Source: Dastarcus helophoroides
Lineage: Eukaryota; Arthropoda; Insecta; Coleoptera; Bothrideridae
Length of the DNA: 64,000 bases
NCBI GenBank assembly: GCA_028583605.1
Contig: CM053326.1
Coordinates: 20,612,536-20,676,535, forward strand
Direction of reading: 5' to 3'
This document shows, in pieces, positions 12,231 to 23,473 of the stretch. Both the position numbers and the translations under genes were made by a program. Below the pieces are notes generated by a model. It did no database searches, was not told the origin of the DNA, and was given only the letters and a program-made list of their open reading frames with translations. Numbering within the stretch: the first letter of the stretch is position 1; each line of letters starts with the position of its first letter.

Positions 12231-13931
12231 GGGTAAAATACCCCAAATTGAACCATTTTTTAGAAAAATGCCTGTAGTTTTGTAAATGTATGATTGTAAT
12301 ATTTTATATGCCGTTAGAATTTGAATAACACTTTTAAAAATTCACTGCATCCTTATGAACCTTCGGATTGTAATACTTCCGAAGTAAAAAAAAATGTTTG
12401 AAGGGTTGCAAATGGTTTAATATAAAAAACTGGTTGCCAAATTTGAACCACTAGTTTCTCAAATTGAAACTACCTATAAAAATTATGAATAGGTACTTTC
12501 TAAAGACTCACTTTTACGTATTTGCAATGAAACCTCGTTTTGCACTTCACACATCGAATCATATTCTGAACTTCTTCTTTTTCACATTCCTTACAATATC
12601 AACGTTGCTCGTTACCCGTTGCTACTTTAGTCCGATTTTTTTTCTCAAACTTATGTAGGGACTACTAGTGAGTTCTGCTGCCTTCTGAATACCGAAGGCT
12701 TTATTTCTTTAAAGATGCAGCTTCGACACATTTAGATAATGGGGCAATTTCCAGTAAGCTGGCGGAGGATATTGATGCTCAAGTTTCTGATGAGATTTTG
12801 GCAACATCCATAGAGAGAGGTGTTGAACAATTTCTGTTTTGAATTTTTTTTTAAGTGCTAATGGAATATCATTGTTAGGACTAAAGCCATTATTTTGAAC
12901 TTTATTTTCTTCAGGCTTAAGAACTACAGATCCAGCAAAATTTGAATCTTTAAAAACATATGTATCTATTGGCAATACTCCAGATGCCCTAAATCCATTA
13001 ATGGCATTTTCTATCGTTGCTGTTTTTCCATATGCTTCATTTAATAATGAAGCCACTTGCTACTGTTACACTCTCTGTAAAAAGATTATTATCTACCCAT
13101 TTTTCCAATGCTTGAGTGTAATACACCTCCATTGGTTTGAAAAAAGAACGGTCAAGTGGTTGCAGACGATGTGTCGTATGACCTGGCAACTGCATCATAA
13201 CGATTCCACGCCAGAGCATCAAAGTAAGACTTCGAATATCTTTTACAGTGAGTCGAAAAAGAGATTGAAAATGGGGTTCCTGCCTAATAATTTGATAGAG
13301 CCTTTGGTCACTTTGTTTGACTCTCGAATACGTCGAAGTAACGTCGATATAGGTATTCCATAATCATTACTGCATTTATTTACACCTTTTTTCCCCTCTT
13401 TGTATGTTACTAGCACTAGTTCCAAATCTGACTCAGACCATTTTCCCTAATTTTCCCCTTTTGACATTTGCAAAAGAGAGCAGATCACTTGAAAGCTCGT
13501 AAAGAAGACAAAAGTTTCCTAATTTGAGGTTCAATTTAGGCAATCGTTTATGGTTCAAATTGGGAAACTGTCAATAAAATACATATTGTAACCTTACGTT
13601 TTTAAATACGAAATTTTAAATACTCGTAAGTAGTGTTACATATGCCAAAAACTATTGCAATTTTAGTGACAATTACAACAATGTTTCTTCCTTTAACAGA
13701 ATATCAAAATTCTTTTAGAGACTTAGATTTAGTTTTATGCGAAAACTGCACACAACACATAAAGGTGGGAAATTGCTGAATTCTGACGGAAATTATTATA
13801 AAATTGCTGAGTTGAGTTCATCTACACACATAGATTCAGCTGTTTAACGCAGGTGGCGCTAAGAGTTTAATAAGGTAGGGAAATTTAGGTAGTTCGATTT
13901 AGGAGGCGGTTCAATTTGGGGTACTTTACCC
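12231..13931 (-). mobile_element. pogo-like DNA transposon, 1.7 kb, defective
   Basis: The 24-bp terminal inverted repeats (12231-12254 and 13908-13931, one mismatch) begin GGGTAAA and are flanked on both sides by TA, the target duplication of the Tc1/mariner/pogo group. The interior encodes broken pieces of a pogo-type (DDE_1) transposase on the minus strand. Confidence 0.85.
12709..13467 (-). pseudogene. pogo/jerky-type transposase remnant
   Basis: The likely start is the ATG at 13465-13467 (MSKGEN, then an in-frame TAG). The first piece (13425-13243) contains a psq/CENP-B-like helix-turn-helix (KCSNDYGIPISTLLRRI). The next (13222-13037) has the C-terminal catalytic-domain signature of this family, PGHTTHRLQPLDRSFFKP. 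The last (13056-12709) has the family motif TATIENAINGFRASGV. The central part with the first catalytic aspartates is missing, and the pieces lie in different frames. The protein cannot be functional. Assignment to the pogo/jerky DDE_1 family is from recognised motifs; the exact subfamily is unknown. Confidence 0.85.
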
Positions 13932-13969
13932 TAACTGTTACTTAGACGTGTAATAGAACTAAAAACACA

Positions 13970-14043
13970 TTATCAGTAGCGGGGTTTGAACCAGCGACCT
14001 ACCACCCGAGAAGCAATCATCCTACCCACTGCGCCGTACCGTT
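13970..14043 (-). repeat. tRNA-like SINE head
   Basis: On the minus strand an A-box-like GCGCAGTGGGTAGGATGATT is followed by a good B box, GGTTCAAACCC, ending CCGCTACTG. Spacing is tRNA-like but the cloverleaf is imperfect. This is probably the promoter-bearing 5' end of the SINE that pogo interrupted. Confidence 0.6.
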
Positions 14044-14444
14044 TGTTGACAATTCTAAATTTTAACTGGCTGATATCCTTACTTCTACAACATATAATAA
14101 ATTGACTAAGTGGAAAGTTCAATTTGTGAACACTGTGCATTGTTTAAATCTATAAAATTTATAAAATAACATTTTAACGGAAATATAGGACCTCCGCGTA
14201 CTAGCGGGACACACTGGGTTCCGTTTCTCTTTTTTTCAAAAGTAGGAAATAATTAAATGCCTTCGTTTTCACTCTTGATGGATTTGAAACATCTCGAAAG
14301 TAGCATTTTTAACACTTCAAGCGCTATGACACTAATCGGAACGAAGAAGCCTTGTTTAATCCTTATAAGTCTTTATGGTGCGAGTTTTTTGTTTGATTAT
14401 ATTACGTCTATTCCGCATTCACTGCTCTGTAAATGTGATGAAAG

Positions 14445-15470
14445 AAGATCTTGGTTGATGAACCATCTGAATAGGATCATTTTCTTGATATATAGTTGCT
14501 AAATACTTCATTAATTCTATTGAGGGGGGCTTTTCTTGATATTATTTTGCACTTTATACAGACACTATGTATTCAGGTTGACTGTTTGAAAAATAAGTTT
14601 TTAAACTACCCCTTAAAGGTAACCATCAACATCCATATCAAAATTTCAAATGACATCAAAATAAAATTTTCAATTTCAAACTTGACTCAAATGGAATCGA
14701 AATTAAAAAAAAACCTCCAGCTATTAGGTATCAGTGGAAGAAGAATTTAATAATATCTTTTCGCTAAAAAGTATCCTAATTTATTTCAAGTTCAGCGAAA
14801 CCTTCAAAGTTCATTGACATATCTACTTTCAAAACAAAACCTCTCAAGCCTCCTGAATATTTATGGTAAAATCTTTCACGCCATTACCGATTATTAAATA
14901 ATTCAAAATATTGTCGTATTAACTTTCCCTTTTATGCTGAAAAAAGATCTTGGTTGCTGAATTATCCAAGTAGAATCGTTTTCTTATAATATAATTACCA
15001 AATATTTTGTTAATTCTACGGGGGATTTTTCTTGATATTATTTTGCACTTTATGTAGACACCTTATGTTTTCATGTAAACTGTTGGAAAAATAAGTCGTT
15101 AAATGGAACATTACCTCTTAAAGGTAACCATCAACCCCCATCTTAAAGTTTCAGGTGAGATCAAAATAAAATTTCCAAATTCAAACTTAACTCAAATGGA
15201 ATCGAAATTAAAAAAAATCTCTTTCAGATAATAAGGTATCAATGAAAAAAGCATTTAATAATATCTCTTCGCTAAAAATTATCCTAATTTATTTCAAGTT
15301 CAGGGAAATCTTCAAAGTTTATTGACATATCTACTTTCAAAACAAAACCTCTCAAAACCTCATGAATATTTATGGTAAAATGAACTATCTTTCGCGTCAT
15401 TACCGATTATTAAATAATTCAAAATATTGCCGTAAAATCGGAATTAACTTTCCCTCTTATGCTGCGAACA
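14445..15470 (+). repeat. Tandem duplication of a 500-bp unit
   Basis: The copies begin at about 14446 and 14946 with GATCTTGGTTG-TGAA and stay alignable to CTTATGCTG near 14938 and 15465. Shared blocks include TCTTGATATTATTTTGCACT and TTAAAGGTAACCATCAAC. By-eye identity is high with small indels. Short open frames in copy 1 (14257-14750) are not preserved in copy 2, so it is not coding. Confidence 0.8.
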
Positions 15471-15842
15471 TAAATAATGATTCAATTATCAAATATATCT
15501 GGAAATTATCGAATTGATGAGGACCTTGACTTTGGCGATATGCAAATATCCCTTTCAAATTTGTTTATAATGAATCAAATGCACATTTCACTTTCTTCGG
15601 ACAATTAATTAATTTTATTCCAAATTAGAATCAACTCTAGGAGTGATTATATTATTGAAAAAATATCTAATGCTAGTTGGGTACACCTATTCTCAGTAAT
15701 TTATTTTTTCTCCAAAAAGGGGGCACTTAGTAATTTTAGCTTAAATATTTCTGTTGGAGTAAAAACAGACAAGTTAACATAATTACGTATGATATTTGAC
15801 ACATTTTTGAAAACAAAAACTAACTATATGTGATTTTTTTGT

Positions 15843-15897
15843 GGAATGGATTAGTCCTTGAAATACAAATCTTGTAGCCTGAAACCAAGAAAGATAT
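15843..15897 (+). mobile_element. Palindromic MITE, left-arm fragment
   Basis: GGATTAGTCCTTGAAATACA followed by AATCTTG-AGCCTGAAACCAAGAAAGAT matches the left arm of the MITE family. The centre and right arm are absent. Confidence 0.6.
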
Positions 15898-15964
15898 ATA
15901 TTTTAATATCTGATTTTTATTTCAAATAAAAATGAAATTGTTTAAATCACGTGTTCTCCATGGG

Positions 15965-16135
15965 GGTTAAGGAAGCTGAGTTAAAGTCGAGTTAGGGAAA
16001 CTGAGTTACCGAAGCTGAGTTGCGGAAGCTGAGATACAGAAGCTGAGTTACGGAAGCTAAGTTAGTGAAGATAAGTTGGGGAAACCGAGTTACGGAAGGT
16101 GATTGGAAAAGCTGAGTTAAGGAAACTTTCTAAGG
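15965..16135 (+). repeat. Minisatellite of about 17 bp, GGAAGCTGAGTTA-type
   Basis: About ten imperfect units of GAAGCTGAGTTACG with one to three bases between them, for example GAAGCTGAGTTGCG and GAAGCTGAGATACA. It is read in no conserved frame and has no gene around it. Confidence 0.85.
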
Positions 16136-16189
16136 AAGCACAGCTTCAAAATTTTCAGTTGGCAAACAAAATTTTGGAATTACGAAATT

Positions 16190-16730
16190 TTGGAAAAAAG
16201 AATAAAAAGTGTGAATTGTCGGAAAACATTCGGAATCCCATACTTTGATTTTGAAAAAATTCGCTGCATTTAAAAAAATCTTAAGAATTTACGTTCGAAA
16301 TTCATAGAAAAAGTCGAAATTTCAATAAAATGTCGAAGTCTTTAGAAAAAAATCGAAATCTCGAGATGGACAAAATTTTTAATAAGAATAACGAAATCTT
16401 CAGGGAATGTCAAATGTTGATTTGGAAAAATAAATTTTAACAAAAGAGTAGAAACTGAAAGTGAAATTTTGGGAAAGTATTCGGAGTTCCCAAAAAACAA
16501 CTCTAATTTAAAAAAAATTTTAACAAACTACCGACATAGCTTTGGTAAATGTTAAAACTTCTGGGTCAAAAATGTAAAATATAAACCTTCTAAGAATTAG
16601 ATAAAGTGTAGCAGCTTAATTTCAATATGTCAATAATATCTGAAATGAGCGAAACTTTTTAACATTTAGAGGAAAAAATCTTAGAAATTTACATTAGAAA
16701 TTTGCAAAAAAAATCACATACACAATTTCC
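16190..16730 (-). repeat. TTTCGAC-type array, reverse polarity
   Basis: The same word family as the other arrays, but GTCGAAATTT-type words lie on the plus strand, so polarity is opposite to the 34.6-39 kb block. Probably a fragment of the same repeat class. Confidence 0.6.
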
Positions 16731-16734
16731 CTAA

Positions 16735-18235
16735 ATGTTCAGAATTTGCAGTGTTGAAGTACGTAGAGTCGTAGATAGTAGACACATAGCTTGCAACGTC
16801 CAAACGTTTTTGCTTGTGGTATCAAATAAAATTTAAAATAGAAAGTAATATTTAAATAAATAAGCACATAAGCTCTGTGTAACTTTCTGGGTAAACGTTT
16901 ATTATCATTTTCATCTTTATTAACATCGGTACTTTGAAGTGATAAAGCTGGAAACTAGTTAACTAGAAGAATGTGTTTGGTAAAACAAGCATAAGTAATA
17001 AATAAAAAGTGGAACATCTTCATTTACGACTTCGAATCTGTCTAAAATATGTAAAGAAATTCATCCAGATCAACAAACTTTCTTCGGATTTGTCGAACCT
17101 TTATTGTCTTACCTAATTTGTCTGTTGTAAATACGACATTTCCGTCATATCATATCTTACCTTAATTTTACCCATAATATTAGGAGCAGAAGATCATTTT
17201 ATTTTGATGGTAGGCGTGATAGCTGTTGGCTAACAACCCTGAAACCAGAAACATCTCATTAATTAAAAAATGCATTAACTAAGCTAACAATAGTTAGAAA
17301 TCTTGACTTTTCATATAATCTCGTGCTTGCTTCTCGAAGGTTACAAATTGAAGTTTTTAAATTGTTCTTGGAGTGATTTTTATGGGAGATATTGCTGAGT
17401 TTAATTATTTAAATTAGTTGCCGCGAGCGATAGCGACACGGTGAAAATATTCGTGTTTTCTTGTTAGTTCTAAAAACATACTTAAAATCAACGAGGTACA
17501 TGCGTATGCTACACATACAAGACAATTTCCACCGGATATTTGAGTTTCCAAGTACTTGGGCTACATATTTGCGAAAAAAGTGAAAACAGAGCATGTTTGA
17601 TATGGGCAATAAAACGATTCTAACCAGTGCCAACGGTCTACACTCTACAGTAAAATTTCGCCTTAATTTTTTTTTAAACGGTAGACTGCCATAGAATGAA
17701 CCATTTTTTTCTCCTTTTAATACAGTTTTAATTGTGATTTTAAAATTGACTGCTTTAAGAATCGTTCAAATCACTCGTTAATTTTGAAGAGATGACTTTC
17801 AGTTTTTCGCAACAGATGTCTCTAGCATCGTTTTTCATTTGAATGAGTGTCATACATGTCTTCTTCCGTCATTTCCTAGTAAATGAGCCGGTATTTCCCA
17901 AATATTCCCTGCTGTGGAATATTTGATAATTTATTGTTTATTTAAAGAGTAGACAATTAGAAAAACTTAAAAGAGGCGTCAGTTTTATTTTAATAATGGC
18001 TCACCACGACTATCAGCGTCGCGTCAGTCATGGTTTACTTTATTATCGGGAAATGCCAAAAAGGTGAACATTTCGTAATTTGTGTTAAAATTTGGGAAAC
18101 ATCTACATAATCAGGGAAAACCTTAGAAATTTATAAAAATGCTTCTCGTTATTTTAATAATTTCTAGATTCACTGTTGAAACTTAAAAGACAGTTTGTAA
18201 TATCAATAAAAGAAATGAAGATAAGAGAAGATAAA
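16735..18235. other. Intronic sequence, nothing recognised
   Basis: There is an open frame of 74 codons on the minus strand at 17409-17633 (Arg/Cys-rich) with no recognisable motif, no splice context and no neighbours. It is treated as chance. Confidence 0.4.
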
Positions 18236-18789
18236 TTGACAAATGAATTTTAAGTTAACGATAAATTAGGAGAAAAATTCGAATTTTCGAGAAAAAGTCG
18301 ACATTTCAAGAAAACTTTTCGAATATTTGACTTTTTGCTTTGGAATTCAAAATTTCGGAATCAAAGTCAAAACTTTGGATTTTTTAAATATTTCTTTAAT
18401 AAATAAAATGTTCGCTTTGACACAATTATTCTGGATTTTCCCAAAGTTTTGACTTAAAACTCATTTTTTCAATTTCAAATTTAGCATCAAAATGTCGACT
18501 TTTGAAGTTTCTTTAACCTTAATTCGAAATCACGAAAAAGAAAAATAGTCAAAATATCTAGACAATATAATTTTGAAAATACTGCAGATTTACAAAAAAG
18601 TGATTAGTCGGAATTTCAAAAAAAAATTATCAAAAAGTTGCATTTACAAATGAAGTTTTGGATAAAAAAAAAACAAAAATAAAATGTATAAACTTGCATA
18701 ATAAAAAAATTTTAATTTGGGGAAAACAAAACATAAAAACAATCAAGTTTAATTGTGAAATTTCGAGAAAAATTAGAAATTGCTCAATA

Positions 18790-18912
18790 TCTCCCCTTGT
18801 TTACCGAAACGCATTAGAGAACCTTTGTTGTGTTTTTTAATATTTCTTGATTTCAGGGGACAAGATTTTTTTTTCAATTTTTGAAGATAACCAAGGATCA
18901 GTCCGTTCCACC
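18790..18912 (+). mobile_element. Palindromic MITE, right-half fragment
   Basis: ACCGAAACGCATTAGAGAAC then TTTGTTGTGTTTTTTAATAT, the right arm, and the end words AACCAAGGATCAGTCCGTTC. The left arm and most of the centre are missing. Confidence 0.65.
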
Positions 18913-19162
18913 AGAAGTACCTTTAGTCGAGTTACCTAATCCACCTAAAGTCTAAAGCCACCTAATCTTGCAAGCAACTTGGCAAAATACTTTTTAATAA
19001 TCTTCAAAAAAGCCTCCAAAATATCGTTGACGTCGCGGCCTTTGTAAGCTTAACATATAGCAAAAGGCGATCGCTATGATAAACTTTAATAAGCTTTAAT
19101 AAACTTTAAATTTTTACAAAAGTTCGAGCTATCTCTCAAAATATCGTGATTTGATATTCAAG

Positions 19163-21166
19163 CAGGGTTGGCTTGATATATACGTATATCAAGCGAAATA
19201 TATCATGATATGTATCATAAATCATCACCTATATTTTTTTGACCTCTCTAATGCAGATTTAAATTATCTTTTAACTGATATAGACATTGTGGGAGTTTCT
19301 TTTACAACTTTTGGAAATAATTGCAATTTTAACATTCTTTTTTTATTTCGCGGTCATTGAATTCTAATTGAGCAAAAACAAATAAAATTTACTTAAAAAT
19401 AAGAAACAATTGATATCGATATTTAAATTATGAAACAATCAGTAAAATTACTTAAAGTAGATCATAGTGTGTGATGAAGCTAAAATGAAATCATGACATA
19501 ATTGGAAATCCTGTTTGGACATATTTATTATCAATAACAGATTTTCTTCTATCTAATTTCTCTTTGACGGAGTCAAAATTTGTGAGATTTTCTACCATTT
19601 GCTTTATTGGATTTCATTGGGGCTTTATTGGATATCGAATAGCAAATTTATCACTATATCACATGTTTGTGATATTACTCTGTTACATAGTCAGAAAATA
19701 ATAAACAATTTAAAATAATACTCATTACTAAAAAAGATAGTCAGGCATGTTTTCATGTTAGCTTCACCACATACTGTAAAATAAACTATAAATAATTCGA
19801 CAAATGGTTTCCTAACAGTATAATTGGCGATAGAGATTATTTCTTCTTATAACGTCACTGATATGCGACCCGATAAGAGTTCATTTAATGTGAAATGGCA
19901 GAAAAAAGTAAAAAAATTGCAATTATTTCTAAAAGTTGTAAGAGCAACCCTCAGAAGGCTTATATTAGGTAAAAGATAAATAGGATCTACATAAGATAGG
20001 CTGAAAAAATATAGGGTGTTCTATTTGAAATAACAAAGTTATCGCTATTTCAATTTACCAAAATCTGCAGACCTGAATTCAACACTCGGTATAATGTTTT
20101 TGAACTTATGAAAGTTGTGCAAGAAAGCTTCGTATGTGTTCTACTAGTTTCTGAAAAGAGATACAAAGAATTTCGTGGAACCTTGCATCTGTCAATTTTT
20201 TTATAAAAATCCAGTTATCTCAAAAACTATAAATTTTAGGAACAATGTCTGTTTTTCAAAGTGGCCTTAAAATATTAAATTAAATTTAAAAATGCAAAAG
20301 TATATAGGGTGTCTTTTTTAAAATAACGAAGTTGGTGTCAACTTCCGGTATAACCGGAAATACTACAACTTTGCGAATATTTTAGTTGTGTTGGTCCTAT
20401 TGTCTTTGCTAAGTTGCCAAATTTTCAAATGTTTTAAATGAGAACTTTGCCAGATATCGATCGCGGCGATTCCCGTTGGGACACACTGTATATAATGATA
20501 CATATCAAAAATTGCACGTGTAAACAACGTACAATACAGCTGCATCCTGAACCATATTATATGAATTTCTAACCGTTTAAACTACCCAACGTGTTCAGGC
20601 AAACTGATAATGAAATTTTTAGGTTAACAGAATATAACGCAAGGCACAATGGTGATTGTAAATACATTTTTAACAATACGAATTCCAAAATTCTTTTGTT
20701 TTTGGAATAGTGGGACTCAAAGCAAAGTTTGCAAAGCACAAGTGCTTCAAATCATACAAAAACACGACATTATAATGCACTCTAAAACACCCCGTTTTTG
20801 TTTTTATAAATACCAACATTTTCATTCTGGTTACTGTTACAGCAGTTGGCCTCATAGGAATTTTTTCGAACTATGAATGACTTGAAACCACGAAATTGCT
20901 TAGAAAATAAAAAATCATGAAACTTGTGTTTCTGTTCCACTATTTAAATCAAAAAACTGAAATAAAAAAAGAGAACTTGAACTTGTTTTGGTTCAATTGA
21001 AAATCAGAGGAGTACTAGACTTTTGCATTGTTAAAATTTGTTATGAAGATATATTTTTTCTTTTATTTTGACCAAAAAAATATATATCAATGATATATAT
21101 CAGATATATATCTGGATATATATCACTGATATGATATTTATAAAAATATGATATTTGCCAACCCTG
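19163..21166. mobile_element. Non-autonomous hAT-like element, 2.0 kb
   Basis: The ends are CAGGGTTGGC and its complement GCCAACCCTG. The flanking 8-mers TATTCAAG (19155-19162) and TATTGACG (21167-21174) match at six of eight positions, consistent with an aged 8-bp hAT target duplication. Both subterminal regions are rich in GATAT/ATATC words. No transposase is recognisable. Confidence 0.7.
20301..20495. mobile_element. Small nested MITE candidate
   Basis: The ends TATATAGGGTGTC and GGGACACACTGTATATA are approximate inverted repeats. A related start (TATAGGGTGTTCTATTTGAA ATAACAAAGTT) occurs at about 20010. It lies inside the hAT element. Confidence 0.45.
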
Positions 21167-21289
21167 TATTGACGGTAGAATACCGAGCTTAAATTCGGAA
21201 TTCCACTGATTAAAGCAAAAATTTTTGTAAGTAGCTGACGTCCAAACTTCCTGATTAATTAAATTTCATTTTTAATCAGGATATCTGTT

Positions 21290-22600
21290 TAACGTGGAAA
21301 AAAATTTCTTTTTGAAATTTTTACCTTAAAACTCACAATTTCGACCTCAAAACTGAAAATTTCCAAAATTTTGACTAAACTCGAAATTTTCGGAATTCAG
21401 ACCTTAAAACTCAAAATTTCGAGAATATTGAACCTAAAACTCAAAATTTCTTAAATAAACAAAACTTCAAAAGTTGACATTTTGATGCTAAATTTGAAAT
21501 TGAAAAAATGAGTTTTAACCCAAAAGTTTGGGAAAATCAGAAAATTCGTATCAAAGCGAAAACTTTATATATTAAAGAAGTTTAAAAAAATCCAAAATTT
21601 CGACTTTAATTCCGAAATTTTGAATTCCTAAACAAAAAGTCGAATATTTGAAAAGTTTTATTGAAATGTCGACTTTTTCGCGAAAATTCGAATTTTTCTC
21701 CTAATTTATCGTTAACTTAAAATTCATTTTTATCAATTTCATTTTTTTTCTCCAAAATATGCTCTTAAAATTTGAGATTAAAGTCGAAATTTTGAGAAAA
21801 AAGACGAAATTTCGAAAAAATTCGAAATCTCGTAAAAAATTGACTTCATAAAAATTTCAGGTTTAACCTTGAAATTTCAGCTTTTGATCGAATTTTCGGT
21901 TTTAATTTCAAACTTCCAGAATAAAATAGAAAGTTTTGGACTTGTTTAGTCTTTTCGAAATATCGAATTTTTTATGAAAATTCTGAATTTAAATCTAAAA
22001 CCTAATTTTTTCTCCGACAATTTCGGTTTAAAACTTCAATTTCGATTTTTTTAGTCACTTGGACTCTATTTCTCATAATTTCGATCATGATCTCAAAGTT
22101 TGAGTTATTTTACCGACATATCGACTGTAAACTCGAAATTTCGACATTTTTTTTCTCGAAATTACGTGTTAAGCCTTAGTTCTTATAAATAACTTTTTTT
22201 TTAAATTTCGCCTTTTTCCTAAAATTCTATCTTTAAATTTTAAAGATGAAAATTAGAGAATATTCTTTTATAAATGAGTTTTATCTCCAACACGTTTTTC
22301 TTAAACTTTTCAGTTTAAAATTTCACAGTTATACTTTTAAAATTCGATTTATTGTCCTGGTTTTCTGAGAATGAAACTTTTTTTTTCAAAATTTCGGGTT
22401 TAAGCTTTAAATTGGAAAGTTTTATTTTTTTAAAATATATTTGTTTCAAGTAATGTCCAAAATTTAAGCGTTTGTCTCAAACTTTTCAAATTGATTTTAT
22501 TTGTTTCTGAACATTTGACTTTAAAATCGAAGTTTCGACTTTTTTTTCAAAAAGTTTGATTCAAACTCGAGGCTAAATAAAATGGTATACCCCTTAATTT
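21290..22600. repeat. TTTCGAC-type array (intron 1, block 2)
   Basis: Dense AAATTTCGA / TTTCGAC words with A- and T-runs. The first part (21461-21734) is the right arm of the 3.5-kb inverted-repeat element; the array continues beyond it to about 22600. Confidence 0.65.
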
Positions 22601-22689
22601 TAGTTAAGGTAGAATATTTTTTACTTGGTACTATAAAAAAAGAATAATAATAGCTATTCATGTAATAAGATTGTTATGCGATTTATAAT

Positions 22690-22749
22690 AATCGAGGACG
22701 TTGCCAGGTGAGGAGGCGTTAGCCGAGTCGTCTGGCCACGTCCGAGATT
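22690..22749. repeat. GC-rich imperfect palindrome
   Basis: The arms 22690-22707 and 22732-22749 are near reverse complements (AATCGAGGACGTTGCCAG and CTGGCCACGTCCGAGATT) around a 24-base GC-rich loop. It stands out in very AT-rich surroundings. It could be the remnant end of an element or a structured site. Confidence 0.6.
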
Positions 22750-23091
22750 GATTAAATCGTTAATAATCGAGTTGCATTCAAAGCTTTATCGTATCATTGA
22801 CAACGATGACATAAAAAAATCAACAAACCTTTAAAATATTTGTATTTAGGCTATTATGATAGGTAAGTAACGTATTATAATTTTAACTAAAATACTATGT
22901 GTACTAATTGTAAGTTAATATGAAGTTGCTAAATATTATGAGGTTAATATTTATCAATAAAGATTTAATTTTTATGGGCACTTAATTTTCAACGATACGA
23001 TAAAAATATTTGAATGTATTACAATCGAAAGTGGAATTCTACATATTTATTCATTTAAAACAATATCTAAAAAAATATGTTTTTTTTTTGA

Positions 23092-23287
23092 TGGAACGGA
23101 CTGGTCCCTGGTTATCTTCAAAAATTGAAATACAAATCTTGTCCCCTGAAACCAAGAAAGATTAAAAAACATAACACTCATAGTATCTCTCTGAAGATGA
23201 TAAATTGGCTGACGAAACGCGTTAGAGCAACCTTTGTTGTGTTTTTTAATCTTTCTTGGTTTCAGGGGACAAGATTTGTATTTCAAC
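23092..23287. mobile_element. Palindromic MITE, copy 2 (most complete)
   Basis: It starts GGAACGGACTGGTCCCTGG, runs through the arm ATTGAAATACAAATCTTGTC, has a centre with CTCTCTGAAGATG...GACGAAACGCGTTAGAG, and returns through the inverted arm ending TTTGTATTTCAA. The centre carries the hammerhead-like words discussed in the findings. Confidence 0.8.
23187..23227 (+). ncRNA. Hammerhead-ribozyme-like core inside the MITE (speculative)
   Basis: In order this has CTCT, the core word CTGAAGA (fits CUGANGA), a 16-base arm, GAAA, the self-complementary ACGCGT with a GTT that could be the NUH cleavage triplet, then AGAG, complementary to the first CTCT. Stem II pairs badly in this copy. The copy at 8590-8775 has TAGC-TTG-GCTA there instead. 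Activity is not implied. Confidence 0.25.
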
Positions 23288-23473
23288 ATAGCGCAATACG
23301 CCATTGTCTATTTTAAATGTCTGAAAATAATTGTATAGTTTCGTAATACGTAAAAAAATTACTCCAGATGCTTCGAAAGACTGAGTTTTTCTGTCAGATG
23401 TGTCGGGAAGGCGTAGGTTATAATGGGATAAGCGTATCTGTTGAACTAAGAAATCTTGAAGCAAGGTCTGTTA

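Larger units (their letters stand above)
12110..14045 (-). mobile_element. tRNA-derived SINE copy split by a pogo element
   Basis: Read on the minus strand there is a tRNA-like head (14043-13970), a short link (13966-13934), the pogo insertion, and then the SINE body (12230-12110). Removing the pogo element and one TA leaves a sequence that aligns end to end with the uninterrupted copy at 6100-6285. That supports insertion of pogo into a pre-existing SINE. Confidence 0.6.
18240..21734. mobile_element. 3.5-kb element with 270-bp inverted repeats
   Basis: The arm at 18240-18511 is the near reverse complement of 21461-21734, roughly nine bases in ten by eye over about 270 bp. Shared blocks include AAATGAATTTTAAGTTAACG, GATAAATTAGGAGAAAAATT and TTTAGCATCAAAATGTC. 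The arms themselves are TTTCGAC-type sequence. Between them lie a MITE fragment (18790-18912) and a complete hAT-like element (19163-21166), so the structure is nested. No target duplication was identified outside the arms. Confidence 0.75.

Noticed and set aside
17409..17633. 74-codon minus-strand frame with Arg- and Cys-rich sequence
   Set aside because: No recognisable domain, start context or splice sites. Open frames of this size occur by chance here.
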